Positions 35,490 through 44,178 of a stretch of DNA of 64,000 nucleotides are shown in pieces. Source of the stretch: UBA7236 sp035439505 (GTDB lineage Bacteria > Bacteroidota > Bacteroidia > Chitinophagales > BACL12); the NCBI GenBank assembly GCA_035439505.1, contig DAORKJ010000004.1, positions 1 through 64,000 of the forward strand, in the 5' to 3' direction. Position 1 is the first letter of the stretch. The number at the start of each line of letters is the position of its first letter. A program made the position numbers and the translations under genes. The notes below the pieces were generated by a model. The model ran no database searches. It was given only the letters and a program-made list of their open reading frames with translations, and was not told where the DNA came from.

Positions 35490-36125
35490 ATGAAGAAACT
35501 CGTTTTTATTTTTCTTTTTTTAGTTTCGTTTCAGTCGCAAGCACAGCTTGAAAATATTTATGGAACCTTATTAGCATATATGACAGGTTCATTTTCAAGT
35601 GAAGCACAAAGCAAGGCTGATTCTAATTTTTATGATATCCGTTTGCACATGGTTGAAATTCAAATGGGTAATGAACCCGGCAATTGGTTGTATGTAGAAC
35701 AAGCATTGGGCAGCGCGCAAGATAAACCATATCGCCAAAGAGTATATCAGGTAGTAGAAATTACATTGGGTATTTATGAAAGTCGTGTTTATGAATTTGA
35801 AAATCCGTTACAATATGCTGGCGGATGGAACGATGAGTCAAAATTGAGTAACCTCACATTTGATAAATTGATTTTACGCGATGGTTGTTCTATTACTTTA
35901 AAATACGAACATGAGTTAGTTGGAGATATCAATATCAATCGATTTGTTGGTTCCACAGGTGCTACATCCTGCCCGAGTAGTTTGCGTGGCGCCAGTTATG
36001 CTACCAGCGAAGTTGTTATTACCGAAGATCAATTATTAAGCTGGGATCGTGGTTGGGATGCCAATGGGAAGCAGGTTTGGGGAGCAGAAACTGGCGGTTA
36101 TATTTTTGTAAAAACAACAGAATAA
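35490..36125 (+). CDS. CpcT/CpeT-like protein (chromophore lyase family)
   Basis: A 211-residue protein with signal peptide MKKLVFIFLFLVSFQSQAQ, followed by a CpcT/CpeT domain: LLAYMTGSFSSEAQ, GNWLYVEQALG, KPYRQRVYQV, LILRDGCSITLKYE. In cyanobacteria and phages the family attaches bilins to phycobiliproteins. This organism shows no sign of such pigments and the protein is exported, so the function must differ; such homologues are known in heterotrophic Bacteroidetes without assigned role. It has zero spacing to glyS. Confidence 0.85.
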   Translation: MKKLVFIFLFLVSFQSQAQLENIYGTLLAYMTGSFSSEAQSKADSNFYDIRLHMVEIQMGNEPGNWLYVEQALGSAQDKPYRQRVYQVVEITLGIYESRVYEFENPLQYAGGWNDESKLSNLTFDKLILRDGCSITLKYEHELVGDININRFVGSTGATSCPSSLRGASYATSEVVITEDQLLSWDRGWDANGKQVWGAETGGYIFVKTTE

Positions 36126-36227
36126 TTGTTTGCTGCTATTAATCAATAAAAATTACTTGGCTTAAAAAATTACGTTAGTATTACATTCGTATTATCTAAT
36201 TCAGTGAATTAACGGTAATTTTATTAC

Positions 36228-36635
36228 ATGAAGTTGTTGGCGAGATGTTATTTGCAAGTAATCCTATTGTATTTCATTGCATTTGGTTTTTATGCATGTA
36301 ATGAAACGGAGTTACCTGACGATAATTTTAATGCCAGTCAGAACTTTAACAGAACCATTATTTTTGACGTCAATCGGATTTATGATATTTCCCCATTAAT
36401 GGATAGTACTGTTCAGGATGTTAAAATTGATATTTATTTGAGTTACGAAGAACTTGCCTACGATTATTATCCTGAAGCAACACGAACTACAGATGAAAAT
36501 GGCCATGCAGAAATTAATGGTTTAGACAAAGATTATTATTACATAAAAGCTACGCATCCTGTTTTAGGTATACTCATCGACTCTGTAACAACACCCGCAA
36601 ATACAACATCATTTGTTATGTTGACTTATTATTGA
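36228..36635 (+). CDS. Small lipoprotein with prealbumin-like domain
   Basis: A 135-residue protein with lipoprotein signal ending FGFYAC, so Cys24 would be acylated. The remainder (VQDVKIDIYLSYEELAYD, RTTDENGHAEINGLDKDYYYIKATHP) has the look of a carboxypeptidase-regulatory/prealbumin-like beta sandwich. No enzyme motif. Independent of the glyS-cpcT unit, with about 100 AT-rich bases between. Confidence 0.65.
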   Translation: MKLLARCYLQVILLYFIAFGFYACNETELPDDNFNASQNFNRTIIFDVNRIYDISPLMDSTVQDVKIDIYLSYEELAYDYYPEATRTTDENGHAEINGLDKDYYYIKATHPVLGILIDSVTTPANTTSFVMLTYY

Positions 36636-36654
36636 ATTTCCGAATTTATTTAGC

Positions 36655-36688
36655 AATAAAAAACCCGGTTAAAATAATTAACCGGGTT
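36655..36688 (-). terminator. Terminator after the DUF2911 gene
   Basis: AACCCGGTTAA (36662-36672) pairs perfectly with TTAACCGGGTT (36678-36688), 11 bp. The minus-strand reading is followed by a T6 run. Confidence 0.9.
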
Positions 36689-36707
36689 AGAATGATATTA
36701 TAATTAA

Positions 36708-37292
36708 TTAGTTGGCAACGTTGGTGAACGGACAATCTAATTGCAATTTTTCCCAATTTAATCGAATGATTCCGGAATTAGGTGTTGCATCCGGGACAAC
36801 ACTAAAAGATAAATTTTCGGTATTAGTTTCTACCATTACCGGTTTAACCTGCACTCTTAATGCATCTTCACTTTGATCGTATTTGAATGCACCCCATTGT
36901 GTTTCATTTACGTTAAAAATAACGGTCCATACACTATCTGTAGGAATAGTAAAATAAGAGTAGGTATCTTTTGTGAGGGTTTGTCCCTGAATGGTGACAT
37001 CCTGCGTAAAGGTTACGGTAGTAGCCTCATTTGCGCCGGTTCTCCATACTTCTCCATAAGGCACCAAGGCTCCCCAAATAGGGCGGCCTTTTACAGCAGG
37101 TGAACTATAGTTTACGGTTACAGTATTTGTTCCTATTGTTGCGGTTGCAGTTGCGGGAGGACTTACACGATTTTCTTTATTTGTCATTTCCTCTTTCCTC
37201 TTTTCTTTGATAGCATCCTGCGATGAATTTTGGCATGCTCCAAAAAGCGATAGCATGGCAATACTTAATGTTAAAACAATTGATTTTTGCAT
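36708..37292 (-). CDS. DUF2911 lipoprotein
   Basis: A 194-residue protein with lipoprotein signal (SIAMLSLFGAC). The DUF2911 domain is clear: VNYSSPAVKGRPIWG, LVPYGEVWRTGANEATTVTF and YSYFTIPTDSVWTVIFN. The family is common in Bacteroidetes and its function is unknown. Its own TACCTTTG promoter box lies at 37314-37321, and a strong terminator follows, so it is monocistronic. Confidence 0.9.
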   Translation of the reverse strand: MQKSIVLTLSIAMLSLFGACQNSSQDAIKEKRKEEMTNKENRVSPPATATATIGTNTVTVNYSSPAVKGRPIWGALVPYGEVWRTGANEATTVTFTQDVTIQGQTLTKDTYSYFTIPTDSVWTVIFNVNETQWGAFKYDQSEDALRVQVKPVMVETNTENLSFSVVPDATPNSGIIRLNWEKLQLDCPFTNVAN

Positions 37293-37313
37293 AATTTGGT
37301 TTATTTGACCCTA

Positions 37314-37321
37314 CAAAGGTA
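37314..37321 (-). promoter_or_regulatory. -7 promoter element of the DUF2911 gene
   Basis: The minus strand reads TACCTTTG, 21 bases before the ATG at 37292. No -33 match at the ideal distance. Confidence 0.5.
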
Positions 37322-37406
37322 GCAAGAACTCGCCTGAAAAATACAATTGGGTGTTATAAAGCTTGTCAAAAAGGGCTTCTGCTGTTATACCGGATAAGTT
37401 ATAACC

Positions 37407-37571
37407 CTACAATTTAATAAATCGGTTAACCAGCCACCCGACAATTAATGCAGCAATAATTAATGCAGTTGAAGCATACCATGGCCAGTTTATAATGCTG
37501 TAAATAATGATTACCAAAATCATAAATACAACAATTAACCCTAAAACCTGTATCCAGTCCCCTGTATTCAA
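37407..37571 (-). CDS. Small membrane protein, two predicted helices
   Basis: A 54-codon frame from a TTG at 37571 (right after an in-frame TAA) to TAG at 37407. It reads NTGDWIQVLGLIVVFMILV, then IYSIINWPWYASTALIIAA and LIVGWLVNRFIKL: two hydrophobic helices split by a Trp/Pro turn and a basic end, typical of real small inner-membrane proteins. An internal ATG (codon 17) is an alternative start. It sits between the DUF2911 gene and the arsM terminator. Function unknown. Confidence 0.5.
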   Translation of the reverse strand: MNTGDWIQVLGLIVVFMILVIIIYSIINWPWYASTALIIAALIVGWLVNRFIKL

Positions 37572-37627
37572 TGGTTATTTTTGTACAAATATCGTTGCAA
37601 TAAAGCCGTTTTGCAAACATATTTATT

Positions 37628-37667
37628 GGGAAATAAAAAACGCCATTTAAATAATTTAAATGGCGTT
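37628..37667 (-). terminator. Terminator after arsM
   Basis: AACGCCATTTAAA (37639-37651) pairs with TTTAAATGGCGTT (37655-37667), 13 bp, loop of 3. The minus strand continues with a T run. Confidence 0.9.
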
Positions 37668-37688
37668 ATAAAAATATAAAAAAAATTA

Positions 37689-38528
37689 TTAGCTACAGCA
37701 ATCTGTACCACAACCACAGTCTTTTGGTTTTTCACCAAAAACGGTAATACTAAATATACCTACACCACTATTTTTAAATGCAGTCATTTGTTCTTCATTT
37801 AAATAATTGGATAAAATATCATCAGGAAGAATTATTTCTTTTTCCTTTTTAATACTTACCTGTTTAAAACCATTTTGTGCAATAATATTTAAATATTCAT
37901 CTTTTTGAATAGCACCACTTACACAACCGGCATACATTTCTGCTTCTTTTAATATGGAAGCTGGTAATTCGCCAACTAATACAATATCAGAAACACTAAA
38001 GTGACCACCGGGTTTTATAATGCGATACATTTCTGAAAAAGCTTTTACTTTATTTGGCACTAAGTTTAATACGCAATTACTCACTACTACATCTGCTTTA
38101 TTTGAAGTAATTGGAATATTTTCAATGTCGCCCAAGCGAAACTCTACATTTTGTAAGTTGAGTTTTGCTGCATTTTTGCGCGACAATTCAATCATTGTTT
38201 CTGTCATGTCCACACCAATTACGCGGCCGTCTTCGCCCACTATGCTGCGTGCTACAAAGGCATCGTTACCTGCACCTGAGCCCAGGTCCACCACCGTGTC
38301 GCCCTTTTTAATTTGTGCAAATTCAGTTGGTATACCACAGCCTAAACCTAAGTCGGCATCGGCAAAATAACCTTCCAGTGAAGTGTAATTTTCACTCATA
38401 ATTTCAAGGTCAATGGTTGAACATCCACCTGCGCCACAACATGATGATGCGTTGGTGGTTTTTGATTGCAGTGCAATTTCACTGTATCGTTCTTTTACAA
38501 GGTCTTTTACTTCTTGATCGTTTTGCAT
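37689..38528 (-). CDS. arsM: Arsenite S-adenosylmethionine methyltransferase
   Basis: A 279-residue SAM methyltransferase. The SAM site is VVDLGSGAGNDAF (79-91). The three cysteines that bind As(III) in ArsM are all present: C64 (GLGCGIP), C152 (NCVLNL) and C202 (GCVSGA). An N-terminal CC-GAGGC and a C-terminal CGCGTDCCS are further thiol clusters. The enzyme methylates arsenite to mono- and dimethyl forms. It is third in arsR-arsN2-arsM, ten bases after arsN2, closed by a strong terminator. Expression is presumably derepressed by As(III) through ArsR. Confidence 0.96.
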   Translation of the reverse strand: MQNDQEVKDLVKERYSEIALQSKTTNASSCCGAGGCSTIDLEIMSENYTSLEGYFADADLGLGCGIPTEFAQIKKGDTVVDLGSGAGNDAFVARSIVGEDGRVIGVDMTETMIELSRKNAAKLNLQNVEFRLGDIENIPITSNKADVVVSNCVLNLVPNKVKAFSEMYRIIKPGGHFSVSDIVLVGELPASILKEAEMYAGCVSGAIQKDEYLNIIAQNGFKQVSIKKEKEIILPDDILSNYLNEEQMTAFKNSGVGIFSITVFGEKPKDCGCGTDCCS

Positions 38529-38538
38529 AATATATATT

Positions 38539-38979
38539 TTATAGTGATAAATTATTTTTTGTCATAACTATTGCGCTCGCGGGACAAATTGTTGCAAATT
38601 CTTGGGTTTGCTGAATAACAAGTGGAACCTCGCTGCGTTGAATAATGTGAAAATTTAATTTCGAAAAAAATGTGGGAGCTGTTTCTGTCAGCAGATAATA
38701 AGTAGTGAATCCAGCTTTATTTAATTTTGATAATAAGTTCTCAATTAATTTTTTCCCAATATGCTGATGCTGATATTGTGCATCAATAGCAACTGAACGA
38801 ATTAAGGCAAACGGAAAATATTGTTCTACACCTGCAACTCCAATTAGGTGATTATTTGCCATTACAACTTCAAAGTGTTGAATATGTTGAGTTAATCCAT
38901 CAACTGGGAGTTGATGTTGTATCAACAGCGTTTGTATTGCAGTCAAATCATCAATAGTTGCAGTTCGGAACGTATACAT
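38539..38979 (-). CDS. arsN2: Arsenic-resistance GNAT acetyltransferase ArsN2
   Basis: A 146-residue GNAT protein. ALIRSVAIDAQYQHQHIGKKL is the beta4-alpha3 acetyl-CoA site (with Gln/His replacing the usual Arg and a Lys for the last Gly). YYLLTETAPTFFSKLNF, VPLVIQQTQEF and CPASAIVM are ArsN2 hallmarks. ArsN-type enzymes acetylate organoarsenical or phosphinothricin-like amines; the ArsN2 substrate is not settled. I start at ATG 38979, one base after the arsR stop; an ATG at 39000 would overlap arsR. Confidence 0.87.
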   Translation of the reverse strand: MYTFRTATIDDLTAIQTLLIQHQLPVDGLTQHIQHFEVVMANNHLIGVAGVEQYFPFALIRSVAIDAQYQHQHIGKKLIENLLSKLNKAGFTTYYLLTETAPTFFSKLNFHIIQRSEVPLVIQQTQEFATICPASAIVMTKNNLSL

Positions 38980-38980
38980 C

Positions 38981-39295
38981 TTAACAGCATTTAATTTCAC
39001 GAAACAATTGTCTGAAAAATCCCAGTGCCTGATTGCAAACCCCTTCGTTTAAACAATAACAAACTCGTGGTCCGTCAATTTCACCTTTTATTAGTCCGGC
39101 AGCCTTCAATTCTTTTAAATGTTGTGAAACAGTACTCTGTGAAAGCGGAAGTTGGTCAACAATATCCCCACAAACACATTGCCCGTTCGAGAGCACTTTC
39201 AGTATTTCAATACGCGCCGGATGGCTCAAAGCCTTTGCTATATCAGCAATTCGGATGCTTTCAGCGTCAAATTCATGTTTTTTCGAGTAAGCCAT
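38981..39295 (-). CDS. arsR: ArsR/SmtB-family arsenic-responsive repressor
   Basis: A 104-residue winged helix protein. KALSHPARIEILKVL and LSQSTVSQHLKELKAAGLI form the DNA-binding part. C40-V-C42 in the alpha3 helix region (QCVCGDIV) is the metalloid-binding pair, and C103-C104 at the end may add ligands. It should repress this operon until As(III) binds. Start at ATG 39295 fits the family; a TATATTTG box with an inverted ATCG/CGAT sits just upstream. Confidence 0.94.
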   Translation of the reverse strand: MAYSKKHEFDAESIRIADIAKALSHPARIEILKVLSNGQCVCGDIVDQLPLSQSTVSQHLKELKAAGLIKGEIDGPRVCYCLNEGVCNQALGFFRQLFREIKCC

Positions 39296-39307
39296 ATTCA
39301 ATTGTAT

Positions 39308-39323
39308 ATCGCAAATATACGAT
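39308..39323 (-). promoter_or_regulatory. arsR promoter box within a possible operator
   Basis: The minus strand has TATATTTG (39319-39312) flanked by ATCG and CGAT (39308-39311 and 39320-39323 region), an imperfect inverted repeat across the -7 box. That is where an ArsR dimer would block polymerase. Confidence 0.45.
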
Positions 39324-39367
39324 GAAACAAAACACACTACATAATGTTTGATTATATTTATTTTTCA

Positions 39368-41302
39368 TTAAATTGTTTCGAGCTGTTCTGTCAGACTTTC
39401 CCACCCACTCATTTTTTGGGTATGGCTTTCTTTCAGGTTGTTGTATTTATTGAAAATTTCGGTGGTATTCGGCTTTTCATAAAACCCAGGATCATTCATT
39501 TGTTTTTCAAGCTGAACAATTTCCGTTTCTATTGCCGCAATTTCCTTTTCGGTTTTTTCAATTTCTTTTTTGATGCGATTTACTTCCCGCTCACGATTTT
39601 TTTTGTCTTCGTGGTTTTCTTTAGTAGGCGAAACTGTTGTGGTTTCTTTTTTTTGTTTAACCGGTTTCGGAGCTAATTCTAATTCTGCCAGTGAAGATAT
39701 TTTTTTAGCTTCCAGATAATCATATATATCACCAATATGTTCTTTGATTTTTTTATCCTTAAATTCAAATACACGGTTGGTAATTCCTTTCAAAAAATCA
39801 CGATCGTGGGATACTACAATTACTGTTCCTTCAAAATTATTTAATGCATTTTTTAATACATCTTTACTGCGCATGTCCAAGTGGTTGGTAGGCTCATCGA
39901 GTACCAATAGATTATATGGCTCAAGCAATAATTTACACATCGCCAGTCGCGATTTCTCACCACCCGATAACACCTTTACTTTTTTAAACGATGCTTCTCC
40001 ACCAAATAAAAACGCTCCTAATAAAGTTCTGATATGTGAACGCATTTCACCGGTAGCCACTTTATCAATAGTATCAAATACCGTATCGTCGCCACTCAAT
40101 GTTTCAGCCTGATTTTGAGCGTAATATCCTAAATGCACATTGTGTCCCAATTCTAATTCACCTTGATATTTTTCAATGCCGGCAATAATTTTCGACAAGG
40201 TAGATTTTCCTTCGCCGTTTTTACCAACAAATGCAATTTTATCTCCACGCTGAATATCAAAATCAATTTCATCTAAAATCAATTTCACATCATAAGTTTT
40301 AGAGACTTTTTTACCGGTAACAACAGTTTTACCTGAACGTTGTGGTTTTGGAAAATAAAAGTGAATAGTTGCAGTTTCTTCATCGTCCACTTCTATTTCT
40401 TCTATTTTATCCAACTTTTTAATGAGCGATTGTGCAAATTTTGCCTTATTGGCTTTTGCTCTGAATTTATCAATCAGTTTTTCGGTATGCTCAATATATT
40501 TTTCCTGATTTTTTTGCGCTGCACGTTGCTGATCAATTCGTTCTTTACGCAATTCAACAAAAGTGGAATAATTAGCAGGGTAATCGTATATTTTCTGACT
40601 TACAATTTCGATGGTGCGTTTGGTAACATTATCTAAAAATGTTCTATCGTGGGAAACAATCATAATTGCTCCGGGATATGTTTCCAAATATGTTTCTAAC
40701 CACTGAATACTCTCAATATCGAGGTGGTTGGTAGGCTCATCTAATAATACCAATTCAGGTTTGCTCAATAATATCTTAGCCAGTTCAATACGCATTTGCC
40801 ATCCACCACTAAACGTTTCAACCGGTTTGTCGAAATCTTCTCGCATAAAGCCTAAACCCATCAATACCAATTCAATTTGTTTGTCGATGGTGGCTACGTT
40901 AATAATCTCTAAACGGTGAGATATTTCCTGAATCTCGTTAATGATATCATGATACGAATCACTTTCGTAGTCGGTGCGTACGGTAAGTTCATGTTCAATT
41001 TCGTGCATGCGTTTATCTAACTGCAACGCTTCATTAAAGGCGGTTTGTGTTTCTTCAAACACGGTTTTGCCCTTCATTTTACTCAAATCCTGGTGCAAAA
41101 ACCCAATTAAACTGTCCTTTGGAAGCATTACCTGGCCCGAATCCGGCTTTTGTAAACCGCTCATTATTTTCATGAGGGTGGACTTTCCTGCACCGTTTTT
41201 GCCGACTAAACCCACGCGATCGTTTTCTTTTAGGGCAAAAGAAACATCTTCAAATAAAAATATGCCACCAAAGTGAATAGATAAATTCTGCACTGAAATC
41301 AT
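39368..41302 (-). CDS. ABC-F family ATPase (translation-associated)
   Basis: A 644-residue protein with two ABC cassettes and no membrane segment. The first Walker A is GKNGAGKST (34-42) with SGGWQMR and LLDEPTNHLD; the second is GKNGEGKST with SGGEKSRLAMCKLL and LVLDEPTNHLD. The linker (YPANYSTFVELRKERIDQQ) and a C-terminal Lys/Glu coiled coil (about 560-640) match the Uup/YdiF-like branch. Such proteins act at the ribosomal E site in translation rescue or, in some cases, antibiotic protection. The ATG follows TACCTTTG-CGCC directly. Confidence 0.92.
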   Translation of the reverse strand: MISVQNLSIHFGGIFLFEDVSFALKENDRVGLVGKNGAGKSTLMKIMSGLQKPDSGQVMLPKDSLIGFLHQDLSKMKGKTVFEETQTAFNEALQLDKRMHEIEHELTVRTDYESDSYHDIINEIQEISHRLEIINVATIDKQIELVLMGLGFMREDFDKPVETFSGGWQMRIELAKILLSKPELVLLDEPTNHLDIESIQWLETYLETYPGAIMIVSHDRTFLDNVTKRTIEIVSQKIYDYPANYSTFVELRKERIDQQRAAQKNQEKYIEHTEKLIDKFRAKANKAKFAQSLIKKLDKIEEIEVDDEETATIHFYFPKPQRSGKTVVTGKKVSKTYDVKLILDEIDFDIQRGDKIAFVGKNGEGKSTLSKIIAGIEKYQGELELGHNVHLGYYAQNQAETLSGDDTVFDTIDKVATGEMRSHIRTLLGAFLFGGEASFKKVKVLSGGEKSRLAMCKLLLEPYNLLVLDEPTNHLDMRSKDVLKNALNNFEGTVIVVSHDRDFLKGITNRVFEFKDKKIKEHIGDIYDYLEAKKISSLAELELAPKPVKQKKETTTVSPTKENHEDKKNREREVNRIKKEIEKTEKEIAAIETEIVQLEKQMNDPGFYEKPNTTEIFNKYNNLKESHTQKMSGWESLTEQLETI

Positions 41303-41306
41303 GGCG

Positions 41307-41314
41307 CAAAGGTA
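41307..41314 (-). promoter_or_regulatory. -7 promoter element of the ABC-F gene
   Basis: The minus strand reads TACCTTTG, then CGCC, then the ATG: the same 15 bases as before glyS. The mRNA is expected to be leaderless or nearly so. Confidence 0.6.
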
Positions 41315-41438
41315 AGCAGATGCTTTGAAAAAGCGGTGGAATTCTCAAAAATTAGGCAATCACAGGATTAGTCCGGAGGTATAACCAACGCAATTTTTAC
41401 CAGCTAAACCCTCACTAGAAGGTTTGAAATTTGAAGGT

Positions 41439-43724
41439 TCAATTAACAAATTTGGATTCTAAATTTTGATCTTCAACTACAATATGTACTACATACGCTC
41501 CTTTTGCAAGCTCCGGTAATGTTGATTTAACTACTGTAGTGCCTGTCGCTAATGCTATTGAATTTGTAAAAACAATTTTGCCGGCAAGATCATAAATTAT
41601 CATATCGGCAGTTAAATCTTTTTCGGAATTAATACTTAATTGAAGCATATTATTTTCTGCATCAAAATTTGTTGAAATTATTTCATAACCTGGTTTATAC
41701 GCGGTTTTAATTGCAATTACATCTGAATACAGCACCTCGTTTTTTGTATTAATTTGTTTTAAACGGTAATAAACAATTTGGTTGTCCGGACTTAAATCTG
41801 AAAACGAATAGGTTTGAAAACCGGTATTGCTTTTTGATTCAACAGTGCCAATTGGAATAAAATCATTCCCCGTTACAGAGCGTTCAATAATATAATTTGT
41901 TCCAATTTCTGATTGAGTAGACCAATTCAATAAATTAAAATCATTTTGATGATATCCGTTAAATTCAGTTAAAGGCAGCGGTAGTAAAATACAATTATTA
42001 GTTACGGTAACTACATCTGTTGCAATATTACCACAAGCATCAGTTATAGTTAAAGTGTAGGAAGTTGTTCCTAATGGGAATGTTACATAAATACTATCGT
42101 CAGTAGCGCCTATAGGTGACCATGAATAAGTATACGCTGGTACACCATAAATATCTTCATCAGGAGCAAGCCAATCTGATTGGTCAGTACAATCTAAAAT
42201 GGTATAAGATGTTCCTCCTGCAGCTGTTGCGGTAGCTTCAACTGTTTTACCTTTTAAAGTTACTTCAAATAAGTCTAATTGTATACAAGGTACATCACAT
42301 AAAGGATCTGTATTTGTGCAGGCTAACCGCTGTAAATGAACATTAAATGGAATTGTAAATGATGCACAACTGGGCGTAAAACAATCTAACACTAAATGCG
42401 GCATACTAGTAGTTGGTAAAACTAAATGACCGGGAAGTAAACAAGTTCCACCTCCAACACAGGTGTAAATAATTCCAGGTGCGCCAATTGGGTCAACACC
42501 ACATGATGTAGAAATATACACTTGCGTAAAATTTCTCTGGCAATTACCACTTGGCGTGCAACCACCGGCTTTGGCGTCTACATCTAACGCTACATTGGCT
42601 GTTGTTAAGGTAGCGTTTGCGGGAGTTGACACCATCATTGTATGGACACAATACTCAGGCCAGAACCTTGATCCAAGCGGTGTTCCGGCTATTGTAGCAA
42701 GTGTTCCACTTACGGTTGGGTCAATAACAATTGGAAATGTTCGTGCCGGATCAGTTAACCAACTATTATCAATGTAAAGCGATAATGTAACAAGGTTACC
42801 AACTTGTTCAATAGCATATTCACCAATTAAATTTAACGCAGCCATTTCCTCATCAATCGGATTTTCCATATAAGTAAATACATGGTCATAACGGGCGTAT
42901 TCATTACCAAATGCGTCCACTAATATTAAATCTCCAACCCAACGTCCATTAATAGATTCTTCGCCTTCGTAAATATCTCTAATAATAGAAAAGCCATCAG
43001 GTAATTGAATGGTTTCTTTGAAAATACTATATGCACTAGTTGGGTCAATTGCACTTAAATTATTGACTACAAAATCAGTTTTAATGCTACCTTTTGTGAA
43101 TGTGTGTCGAATATCTATTCCATCCCATGCATTAAATAAAATTGCACCATCTTCGCCAACGCTGTGATTTGTCGGATGCATTAATTTTGACATTTCAGGT
43201 TTTTTACTTCCACTTAAAGACCATTTTCCATTAAATACCAACTTAGTTGAAGTTGTTAATTGAATGGATGTATAGTAGTCGTTTAAATTTATTGAAGTTG
43301 GTTGTTCCTGATTTAATGCGCTGTAAATATTTTCATTTTTTGTCGGGTGTAATCTGTAGTCAATTGTAATCCAATCACCTTGCTCATTTTTATAATGTAA
43401 ATCGTTTAATGATGTTTGTGCATAAACAGCCCTTTCTTTTGGGTCATTCCCAACATAATATCTCGTATTTATGGTGCGCTGGTCAATTATCTCGCTACAG
43501 TCGTCACAACCAGCATTAAAAGGTAAGATGCCATATTCCGGATGCCCTTTACTATATGAACTTGAATTTTTTTCAAGTTCACCATTGATTAAAACCTGAC
43601 TTTTACTAAATGTGGAATAATTATAAACCTTAGATAAAAGGGGCATTGTTGTTTGCTGTGCTTCCATATTTTGCTGATAGCAAAAAAGGAACATGTAAAC
43701 AATAAATAAATACTGCTTTTTCAT
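41439..43724 (-). CDS. Large secreted surface protein with T9SS-type C terminus
   Basis: A 761-residue protein. A signal peptide (to NMEAQ) is followed by a long beta-rich region with WITIDYRLHPTK, AWDGIDIRHTFTKGSIKTDFVV and WLTDPARTFPIVIDPTVSG, a motif series seen in large secreted Bacteroidetes proteins. Next come a Cys-rich section (about 390-490), an Ig/PKD-like segment (YTYSWSPIGATDDS), the fibronectin-like LNWSTQSEIGTNYIIERS, and a terminal T9SS-like domain without a clear NPNP. No catalytic residues recognised; an adhesin or surface structural role is likely. Confidence 0.72.
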   Translation of the reverse strand: MKKQYLFIVYMFLFCYQQNMEAQQTTMPLLSKVYNYSTFSKSQVLINGELEKNSSSYSKGHPEYGILPFNAGCDDCSEIIDQRTINTRYYVGNDPKERAVYAQTSLNDLHYKNEQGDWITIDYRLHPTKNENIYSALNQEQPTSINLNDYYTSIQLTTSTKLVFNGKWSLSGSKKPEMSKLMHPTNHSVGEDGAILFNAWDGIDIRHTFTKGSIKTDFVVNNLSAIDPTSAYSIFKETIQLPDGFSIIRDIYEGEESINGRWVGDLILVDAFGNEYARYDHVFTYMENPIDEEMAALNLIGEYAIEQVGNLVTLSLYIDNSWLTDPARTFPIVIDPTVSGTLATIAGTPLGSRFWPEYCVHTMMVSTPANATLTTANVALDVDAKAGGCTPSGNCQRNFTQVYISTSCGVDPIGAPGIIYTCVGGGTCLLPGHLVLPTTSMPHLVLDCFTPSCASFTIPFNVHLQRLACTNTDPLCDVPCIQLDLFEVTLKGKTVEATATAAGGTSYTILDCTDQSDWLAPDEDIYGVPAYTYSWSPIGATDDSIYVTFPLGTTSYTLTITDACGNIATDVVTVTNNCILLPLPLTEFNGYHQNDFNLLNWSTQSEIGTNYIIERSVTGNDFIPIGTVESKSNTGFQTYSFSDLSPDNQIVYYRLKQINTKNEVLYSDVIAIKTAYKPGYEIISTNFDAENNMLQLSINSEKDLTADMIIYDLAGKIVFTNSIALATGTTVVKSTLPELAKGAYVVHIVVEDQNLESKFVN

Positions 43725-43986
43725 AAAAAGGTCCGACTTTATGTGTGTTTAATTGAACGATTAGTGGTTCAATTAGCCATTAAAAATACTTAATTAGTCG
43801 CATTTTGGCAATTATTTTAGCGAAATCCAATTTGTCCCATGCTGCTTAAAGTGTTAAAATTTTCCTTATAGGGTGCTTATTCCCCTAAATCCACTATGTC
43901 CAATCACCGATTTTGGATATCAGATTTTTTAAAAAATAATCATAACTAATTTATTATCAATACTTTATATATTAAAAATATTTTCA
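43725..43986. promoter_or_regulatory. Upstream region of the surface-protein gene with an inverted repeat
   Basis: AATTGAAC (43751-43758) and GTTCAATT (43767-43774) are a perfect 8-bp inverted repeat with an 8-base spacer, 27 bases before the start of the minus-strand gene. It could be an operator or leader hairpin. The rest of the stretch is AT-rich and shows nothing else. Confidence 0.4.
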
Positions 43987-44178
43987 TTATAACGATTTTT
44001 TTGATTTCACACTTGTTGAGGTAACCGCTGATAATATTACATTTCCATCAACGTTAAAGAGTTTAACCTGGTTATCGCCAATACTGTTAAGGGCCACCCA
44101 TTTGCTAAAAGTGGGGTAAAAAGGAATAATTTAGCGTTTTTCGCCAATAGAGGTTTCAATTAACGGCTTTTCAAGTAA
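43987..44178 (-). pseudogene. Relic of a T9SS sorting domain
   Basis: The minus-strand frame ending at TAA 43989-43987 reads FYPTFSKWVALNSIGD, NQVKLFNVDGNVILSA, VTSTSVKSKKSL: the shape of a type A T9SS tail. An in-frame TAA (44133-44131) separates it from LEKPLIETSIGEKR, and a TAG at 44181-44179 lies further up. No start or cargo domain is found. It is likely the remains of a secreted-protein gene upstream of the intact one at 41439. From 44179 to 44508 nothing firm is seen. Confidence 0.55.

Noticed and set aside
37426..37620. Cys-rich 64-codon minus-strand frame
   Set aside because: Shadow of the small two-helix membrane protein in another frame; the alternative frame has far better protein character.
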